From Chlamydoabsidia padenii (Eukaryota > Mucoromycota > Mucoromycetes > Mucorales > Cunninghamellaceae), in the NCBI GenBank assembly GCA_025330725.1, contig JAIWND010000058.1, positions 1-64,000 of the forward strand: a stretch of DNA of 64,000 bases, given 5' to 3'. The position numbers and the translations under genes were made by a program. Below the pieces are notes generated by a model that was not told the DNA's origin, did not search any database, and worked only from the letters and a program-made list of their open reading frames with translations. This document shows positions 56,922-64,000 of this stretch, piece by piece (positions within the stretch are counted from its first letter, which is position 1; every line of letters begins with the position of its first letter).

Positions 56922-57372
56922 TTTAACTTTTTTGGACAAATACAGTATTTCCACGGTTACTTGCCGCCCATCTTCAAATCTTTTTTTTTTTTCTTTTTGT
57001 AAGTAAAATTTTAACTTTTAGTTAGACTCATATTCGCAGAGGGATGACACCTGGAGAGTGAATATGTGTGTATAGAATTATTAGTCTAATGTGATCAAGA
57101 CAGGGGGGGTAAAAGAATTGTAGTTTGAGTGAAGTCTGAATAGGGTTATCTTCGAGGACAAGGTTCCAGTATGCCTGCCATATGAACCATTATATAGTGA
57201 TGAAAAAGAAGGCAAGACAAGGGAAGATGTAAGGAGTTTATGATATCTGGTTGATCAAAGAAAAGATCGAGGTAATAATAGATGGCTAATGCTTGCTCCC
57301 ATACGCATATAAAAAAATTGACAAAGGTTTCCGAGAAATCCCCCAGCGTTGTATACCAACAGAACGTAAAGG

Positions 57373-60300
57373 CATTACAACCGCACGAATTTCACTGATA
57401 AGCCCCTAGTTTTGAAATCCCGTCGTGAATTTTTTGGATCAAAAAATAAAATAAAAAGTCTTCTCTTTTAAACTTTTATATTTTTTACAACTGCATCAAT
57501 TACTTATCAATAACACTTCGTTTACAACAACAACAACAAAAACGATAACAACACTTTATTTTCAACACTAACAATATCTACAGCAACATTCTATCTACTA
57601 TCTACAACATATTTACAAGTGGTAGGTATATCGGTGAGCATCCCCGTATGTTGTTGGCATTGTCCTCCTGTTACGACGTCGAATAACAACATCGAGTGAC
57701 ATGTCACGGTCTACTTGCTGGAAAACTTCTGCTTGTCGTGGTGGTATATTTTGAAGTTATATTTCGACAAGTCTCTCTTCTTCGACATCTCCTTCAGCAT
57801 TTTGTTGTTGTAATTCTACAAGTCTACGTTGCAACTCTTCGCGCTCCTGGTTTCTTTGTTGGCGGTCACTTCGAACTTGTCGGATTGCAATCTAGGTACG
57901 CCTGGCCATAGCCTCTTGATCTTTATATGGTGATGGTGGTGGAGGAGAACTTGATGAAACATTCATTGACGATGGATCAGGAGAAGGTGAAAAGAAAACA
58001 ATTGGTGATGTGGGTTGAAGAGGCAGGAAAAGGTTGTCGGCGGGTGGTGGGGAATCGAATATATCACTTAATGAAGGTGATACATTATTTATGAAAGGAA
58101 GGCTGGTAGAAGGGTTGAAATGGGTGGGAATCGATATGTTGTTGGTGGATGGTGGGGAATCGAATATATCATTCAATGATGGTGATACATTATTCATAAA
58201 ACGTGGGCTGGTGGAAGGATCGGCATGTGTGGAAATTGTTGTGTCCTCTGCAATCGAAGATGGCGGATCTAGATGGTGATGAAGATTTCCTGGACGATGA
58301 TTGTTTTGGTATAAAGGCTTTGGGCGAAGGATATTTAGTATAGAACAATTATTATAGAACATTTAATATATATATATATATTATCGCAATAAAGCCTTTT
58401 TTTATCACTTACATCGGATATGCTTTGCATGGTAATGAATGGACTTTGTAAGTTACGTTTGGTATAAAATTCAAATGGTGAAATAAACCCATGAGGGCTC
58501 AAACGGACAAGGTGCTTACACAACAAGAAGCGACTTCGGTAGAAATGGGGGCAAGTGCACACCCATTGTTCCAAGCTTGTTTAGTAATCTTTACCGGGGA
58601 CATCATGAGCTTGTCTGTGATGATGATTCCACGTTTTGACAAACTCACGCTCCCAACTAAAAACATCGCGCCGCAAGACCACCTTTTGTTCATAGGAGTG
58701 CTTATGGTGTTTCACAAACTTGTCGGTAATGATATACGTGAGTAAGTCCATTCGTGGCCTGTTGTAATGGTATAAATGGTTTCTTTTCAAAACCTTCCAG
58801 TGAGATTCCATCATCATAGTGGATTTGCCGTTACGCACCAGGAACGTACACGATCTTGCCCACTTTCTCCATTCGTCAGGACGATACCACAGAGTGTAAA
58901 GATAGCCCCAGACATCCGGGATATCATTATTGGTACAGTAGATATACATTTCTTGTGCTGATTGTCGATGTAATTGACCAGCAATGACATGGTATTCTTC
59001 TTGTGAAAAGTTAGAGTGACCTGTCAAAGAAATATACCCCTGAAAAGGAAAATTCATGCAAGCGGGTTTTGAATTTTCATCAGTTTCATTTTTTTTTAAA
59101 AAAAGCTTACCTTCTTGAAAGATGGGGTGACGGCAATAATGGTCTTTCATCTTTTCAACGATGACATCCTTCATTGAATCATTCTGGAGTATTCTTTCAC
59201 CTTGAGCTCTGTTGGGTATAAAGTTGATCTCAATGAAAGCAAATTCCGCCCTGGCTTGATGCTGGTTATAACGAGGAGCGTTTGGACCACGATTCGATCA
59301 TAAATGACGAATTACAGCTTGCTCCAGATGCCACAAGCACAAACGAACACGATGGGAACCAAAAACAGCCTTTATTGCTTCAATTTCCGATATATCCTTA
59401 TCGCAAAACATGAAGGAAGGAACAATGCCGCCTTGTTTTAAAGCAGTGAAAAAAATGGTTAACGCTGGGATCTTGTATCCCCGTTTAGAGCTTTCTTCTT
59501 CACCATTATGCTTAAAATACATGTAAGCAATTGGAAAACCGGCCCCATTGATGTTTGCAATTACCTCAAGCAGTTCGCAATTGCCGCTATTGGTGTTAAA
59601 TGTGGAATTCTCATGATATTCGTTCACTCTGTTTTCTCCAGTAGATCTAGCGCAAAGGTTAAAAAATGGTGTTTTGAACGCAAATGCCATATACCGCACA
59701 TGATCAACCCACAACAGCTTTAGTACACAGATAATATCAAATGTTAAAAAAAAGTTTATTGTAAGTAAAAATGATCATCCATTAAAGTTTGATTTTAGTG
59801 TCTATTCTACACCGCACCCAGATTAAATGATAATAAAATCCCAAAGATCATCAGATGTATAACTAAACCAATTCTATGCTACAGCACCAAGACTATAGTG
59901 ATCCAATCGAAGTCCACGTCGTCGAAATAAAGTAACCGAATGGCAGTCCACACCATAACGATATGAGTAGTCGGCTTGTAGTTTACCCTACAGTATCACT
60001 GCCACCGTTGTCAATCGTTCTATAGCAAAGACGTCCCCCCCTTTTTTGTACTTACCTCTGCAAAACCTTGTTGATTTCTTTCGGCAATTAACCTTCTAGA
60101 GGAAACCATCGGATCATTGTGTAAAGGGTAGAGATGTTGAGTCGCTTCAAGCCGCCAGTAGTAAACTTGAGCCCGAGTTATATGATGCCCAAAGTTTTCG
60201 ACTACAGCACGATGGATTTCCGGGGTCGATGTTGACACCGCGAGTCCAGTGATAAAGCGACGTTCTTGATCAGTCAAATGAATACGGCGAGGGGAGTAGA

Positions 60301-61003
60301 AAGGATGACCTACGGCATGAGTAATTTCGAGGTGAATCCAGTTTTGATCCTTGTTGATATGCCCTTTGATTTCACCTTTGCAGTCAAACATAGTGAGCGA
60401 CAACACCTGGCGTTTCCGTTGGTTTGAATCAAGGTGCTTTCGAAGATCACGACGAAGGACGCACCTAGCATAAAAAATGATGCTGTAAGCAAGAATGTTC
60501 CTACCTACCCTTTGGGAGCAGTGTCGATAGCCGGTTTGCTGGTGGACAGCTTCGATGATTTCCATCGCAATGTCTTCGTAGGAAAGTGCCATCAATCGAT
60601 CGTCCATATAAACGTCGCACTCCATTCGAGGGTTCATCCCACCCGAGAAGAAAGTCGCATCAATGGGAAGGTCAGAAAGGAAGACCAAACCACCAAACAA
60701 TGGTGCTGGTTGAATTGGTGTTTGCAGGTCGCGACAACGAGAGCAGGTCTTGTAATTACGAGTCAACCCTGAAAACATGGCGCAATGTTTCATGGAGCTG
60801 CAGCCCTTGCAGTAAATAAAGTCGAGTGGAGCAGGTGAGAGTTCAAAAGGAGAAGATAGACTGATAAGTAATTGATGCAGTTATAAAAAGTATAGAGAAG
60901 TGAAGATTTAAAAGGGATTATTTTATTTGTTTTTTGATCCAAAAAATTCACGACGGGATTTTAAAATTGGGGGCTTACCAGTGAAATTCGTGCGGTTGTA
61001 ATG
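57373..61003. mobile_element. Mutator-like element (MULE) with about 100-bp TIRs
   Basis: The left end (57373 to about 57470) and the inverted right end (about 60901-61003) match over about 100 bp: CATTACAACCGCACGAATTT, then CCCGTCGTGAATTTTTTGGA, then an A-rich stretch. The 3.6-kb interior encodes one minus-strand transposase with SWIM domain. I could not find a clear 8-11 bp target duplication (left flank ACGTAAAGG, right flank TTTAATAC). The gap between the OSH3 gene and the element (56922-57372) holds nothing else. Confidence 0.85.
57613..60793 (-). pseudogene. MULE transposase with four in-frame stop codons
   Basis: The N-terminal exon reads MKHCAMFSGLTRNYKTCSRC with two CxxC-like pairs (CSRC). 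After an intron comes VLRRDLRKHLDSNQRKRQVL with TDQERRFITGLAVSTSTPEI. Further on VDHVRYMAFAFKTPFFNLC, IPALTIFFTALKQGGIVPSF and FCDKDISEIEAIKAVF with LCLWHLEQAV fit the MULE DDE core. The SWIM finger is VCTCPHFYRSRFLLCKHLV, and a coiled-coil tail (REELQRRLVELQQQNAEGD) ends YGDAHRYTYHL. The frame stays open except for TAG at 59876-59874, TGA at 59300-59298, TAG at 57894-57892 and TAA at 57759-57757. It is therefore inactive but young. Confidence 0.75.
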
Positions 61004-61189
61004 TTTAATACAGAACGGACAGACAGACGGACACAATGTGTAGATATAGCGTTCTTTTCATACTCCGTATAGAACGCTAAAAAATGGACTTTGTCTATTT
61101 TCTTTTCCGACTTGAAGATATACTTTATTTCGTTACTGGTTAATTAATGATTGAGAAATGGTAAAGCGAAAAAATCTGCTCATTCCTTT

Positions 61190-63413
61190 TCAGTCTGTAT
61201 CAAAAGTATAACTAGTTCCATACGTCTTTCCTCGGATGACAGCTAAGTTATGAAAGAATAAAGTTAGCTTCAATGATATCAAATGTTTTCAACTTTTACC
61301 TTCTACACGAAGTTCAACTTCACCAAAATACATTTTAATGGACAAGTCCACTTTTTCTCCTTCCATTACACCAGTCAATGCTGGCATAGGGATGGTGAAA
61401 TTGGCTATTTTCCGTACACCAGGACTAGTAGTATAGCGTGGCTTTTCTTCCGTATCGGCTGCGTACAATGTACATGTAGTGTGATGGGGATAGTAAGCGA
61501 AGAAGTCTTTTGATACACAATTGTCGATATCTAAGCCGAAGGAAAAAAAGAAAGAAAAGTCAGTTGTAGTACTTTATTTTTTCTCTTCCCCTTTCAAACT
61601 TACCCAGAGGTTGTCCCCTTCGAACATAAACCGAGAATCGATTATCACAACGTACACTTCCATCGGCACGGACAATTTTGTAACTTGGGGGATCAATACC
61701 TTCTTCAAAAGTAGTTGTTGTATCAATACCATACCAAGAACGAGGAATACGAGTTTGCACCACACGAGGATTCAGCCCGAAATAAACAGCTCCACGGACC
61801 ACAGCCAGTTCACAACGAGGAGGGACGGCAACCAATCCGACTCGACCACTGAATTCCTGATGAACTCTTTCAAACAAGTAATTTGATGAACCAAATCCGC
61901 CGACCAAAAATACCGCTTGCATCGTGCCGGCTTTGATCAATTGATCTTCGATCAGTGCCAAGACTTCATTAAAGACAGGTTCAAATACTTCGTTTTTTAG
62001 TTCAGACGCCGCAATGCACAGCATCCCATCTTCGAGACCAATACTAGGGTTTGTCAAGGATTCCAAGTTCATAGATGCTGGCAGCGAGATGAATTGATCT
62101 TCCACACCGTCAAATTGAGGCTTGATCAGATCCACAAATGTATCCATCATTGTTTCAAAAGCTGAGGCAGGAATCGAGGAGAGGTATTCTTTAAACTTCT
62201 TTTTCAATAGCTTGCGCATACGTCGGTCCAAAAAGACAGAGCCACACGATTGTCCATGACCCTTTGTTGATTCTCGTAGTTTACGTCCACTTCGTTCATC
62301 GATTTCAAACACAATCAAATCCACAGTACCACCTGGAATAAAAGATTTTTTTTTTTAAAAAAAAAAAAAAATAGAAATAAGTATAATGACAAAGTGTTGT
62401 TGTCTGTGCCCCCCACTCCTCAATGTTCACTTACCGCCAGCATCACAGATCATGAATTTATCTCCATGTCGAAGATCAAATTGTTCACATTTCTTCTCAC
62501 AATATAAAGCTGCTGCCTCAGGTTCAGAGATCAACATTAGTCGATCACGATGATCATTTTCTTCAATCAGACCAGCCTTTATAGCTGCCTCACGCATGGT
62601 TGCTTTGGCTCTATCAGACCACATTGCTGGTACAGTTAGACACTATCAAAGAATAATATGAGTCCTCCGGTTTTTCCCCCTCCCCTCTTTGACTGCAACT
62701 TACATAACGGAATTGATGTTGTCCATAATTTCTAGCGAACCCTTTCTTTAGTTCATTCACCACATGTTCATGGAAGGCGTGAAGGTAATCAGCAATAGCA
62801 TCAACAATGGTCAGTCCATTAGGCAACGGAGGCAAGTCTTTGGCAATGTTTTCATCAAGATACAGTTTGTATTGTTTCAAAAGAACTGAATTACGAGCAG
62901 TAGGTCGTTGCATTTCCAAGCGAGCAGCGTTACCCCATTGAGTCATTTGATTAGAGTTTCCTTGGTAAAAGTTGAGTGTAGGTGTCTGACCAAGAAAAAG
63001 AAAAAAAAAAAAAAAGATGATGAGGTATTGAATTAAAATATATGACTCTGCTATTATTCATAACTGTTCGATCACCCTACCTTTGGATAAACATTGTTGT
63101 TTTGCTTGGGCCTATAATTAAAAGGGGAAAAAGTATTGAGAATCTTCATTGTCCAATGTATTCAATTTCTTTTTAAAAATACCATCTGACAATATCAACC
63201 ACTTCGTCATTTTGAATAAATGAGTATGAGCAGCCAGAGAATGTCGTACCTAATATAATAATAAGCAAAGGAGAACTTTTTTTAAGTAGATGATTGACTT
63301 CTCAAAGGGGGTTCCAGTTCGAAAAGGAAAACGACAAGTCTCTTTACTCACCAAAATCGATACCAATAACAACAGGGTAGTCGTTAGCGTTAAAAGTTTT
63401 TGTTGCTGCCATC
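61190..63413 (-). CDS. Hsp70-family ATPase, HSPA12-like
   Basis: Eight exons give about 560 residues from MAATKTFNANDYPVVIGIDF. The phosphate-1 loop is split by an intron: VVIGIDFG / TTFSGCSYSF. ATPase blocks follow: YCLTVPAMWSDRAKATMREA, SEPEAAALYCEKK, FMICDAGGGTVDLIVFEI, and AVFLVGGFGSSNYLFERV. The C-terminal third has PRSWYGIDTTTTFEEG and ends KTYGTSYTFDTD, with no classical Hsp70 peptide-binding domain. This is the divergent HSPA12A/B group, which is expanded in many fungi and has poorly defined clients. Nucleotide-binding residues look intact. It lies 187 bp from the MULE end. Confidence 0.9.
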
Positions 63414-63608
63414 CTGTACTAATGATGACGAAGACAAGGAAAGCAAAAAGGAACAAAGATGGATAGTTTCCTTCGAGAAGGTGTAACAAATGTTTTCAAA
63501 CGGAGACTCAAAAATAAAGTGTATAATTTAAGCCAAGTTGTTGACACCGCCTCACTTTCATCATTGAATATATCACATCTTTTTATTGTTTTATATGCAA
63601 AATACGTT

Positions 63609-64000
63609 TTAATCTTCATCGTAGGCTTCATTAAGTAAATTAATTTGATGACATAGAACAGGCCAAGTTAAAAGGGTTTTACCGAATAAAGTTTGTTCTA
63701 ACTGTAACATCTCATACATAAACTTCAGATTAGGTTGAATAATGACATTCAAGCGCCTTGCACGGACAAAAATATATGCATCGACAAGACTCATTATTCG
63801 AAAATGATGCATTACGTAGCATATGGTAATAGCAGCACTACGACTAACTCCCACACGACAATGAACAAGGCACTTTGTTTTCTGATTGAATGCTTCATCT
63901 AGGAGAGAGAGAGAAAGAAGGTATGGTTATCGTTATGGTATGTAAAGTCTTTTCTTCTTCTTCTTTTTCTATACCTATAAATGCCATGGCTTCATCACAT
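63609..64000 (-). CDS. dual-specificity protein phosphatase, C-terminal part (runs off the window)
   Basis: The last two exons are present. The right-edge exon encodes CDEAMAFI and splices in phase 1 to DEAFNQKTKCLVHCRVGVSR. VHCRVGVSRSA is the HCxxGxSRS active-site loop of dual-specificity phosphatases: catalytic Cys and Arg are both there. AITICYVMHHF and LVDAYIFVRARR match helices that follow the P-loop in the family. The protein ends NLLNEAYDED at the stop 63611-63609. The N-terminal half lies beyond 64000, so substrate class cannot be inferred. It may be a MAP-kinase phosphatase-like or atypical enzyme. Confidence 0.88.

Noticed and set aside
1..64000. rRNA, tRNA or organellar insertions
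   Set aside because: I looked for A/B-box and T-loop-like strings and rRNA-like blocks on both strands and saw none I could support.

Overview
The window is nuclear DNA of a filamentous fungus, most likely Mucoromycota (Mucorales-like). I infer this from many short GT-AG introns (about 50-120 nt), AT-rich intergenic DNA, Q/N-rich protein tails, fungal orthologues (Spc24, Ugo1, Osh3, Vps13, AspRS, FHA-forkhead) and repeats of types I associate with early-diverging fungi: MULE with OTU domain, a Fanzor relic, and a gene family I recall as expanded there. I see no rRNA, tRNA, CRISPR array or organellar sequence.

Layout. 1-156: retroposon-like 3' end with an encoded poly(A). 0.6-8.4 kb: three minus-strand genes, for a Pol I core-factor subunit (RRN6/TAF1C-like), an FHA-forkhead factor, and a flavocytochrome b2-type enzyme ending in a peroxisomal SKL. 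8.9-12.3 kb: two MITE-like inverted-repeat units, a decayed gene, SPC24 and a small secreted Cys-rich protein. 12.7-16.4 kb: a transposon nest with a gene fragment, a Fanzor (eukaryotic TnpB-like nuclease) relic, a Tc1/mariner element with 199-bp TIRs carrying a 22-bp-periodic motif array, and a MULE-OTU relic. 16.8-32.2 kb: genes for AspRS, a HET-domain protein, a GPI-anchored wall protein, a four-TM protein, a WHIM/PHD chromatin protein, a Tra2-like splicing factor and a Ugo1-like carrier. 32.6-37.4 kb: a small membrane protein gene, a 5'-truncated LINE, an element with 30-bp iterated inverted ends enclosing another LINE piece, and a decaying gene with a PD-(D/E)XK-like signature. 37.8-50.1 kb: a full-length VPS13 gene whose introns hold pure A or T runs up to 66 nt. 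50.2-56.9 kb: a cytochrome b5-acyl-CoA dehydrogenase fusion (C-terminal ARL) and an Osh3-type sterol/PI4P transfer protein. 57.4-61.0 kb: a MULE with about 100-bp TIRs and a stop-riddled transposase gene. 61.2-64.0 kb: an HSPA12-like Hsp70 and the 3' part of a dual-specificity phosphatase gene.

Themes. Vps13, Osh3 and Ugo1 act in lipid transfer and membrane dynamics in yeast. Two unrelated flavoenzymes carry an N-terminal cytochrome b5 domain and a C-terminal PTS1-type tripeptide, which suggests peroxisomal redox chemistry with a built-in heme. The least explained structures are the periodic motif arrays in the ends of two DNA transposons, the A18 tract splitting the mariner transposase frame, the Fanzor relic and the PD-(D/E)XK-like family.

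Exon boundaries were chosen by eye from splice consensus and frame continuity. Coordinates of multi-exon genes span start codon to stop codon. Protein lengths are estimates.
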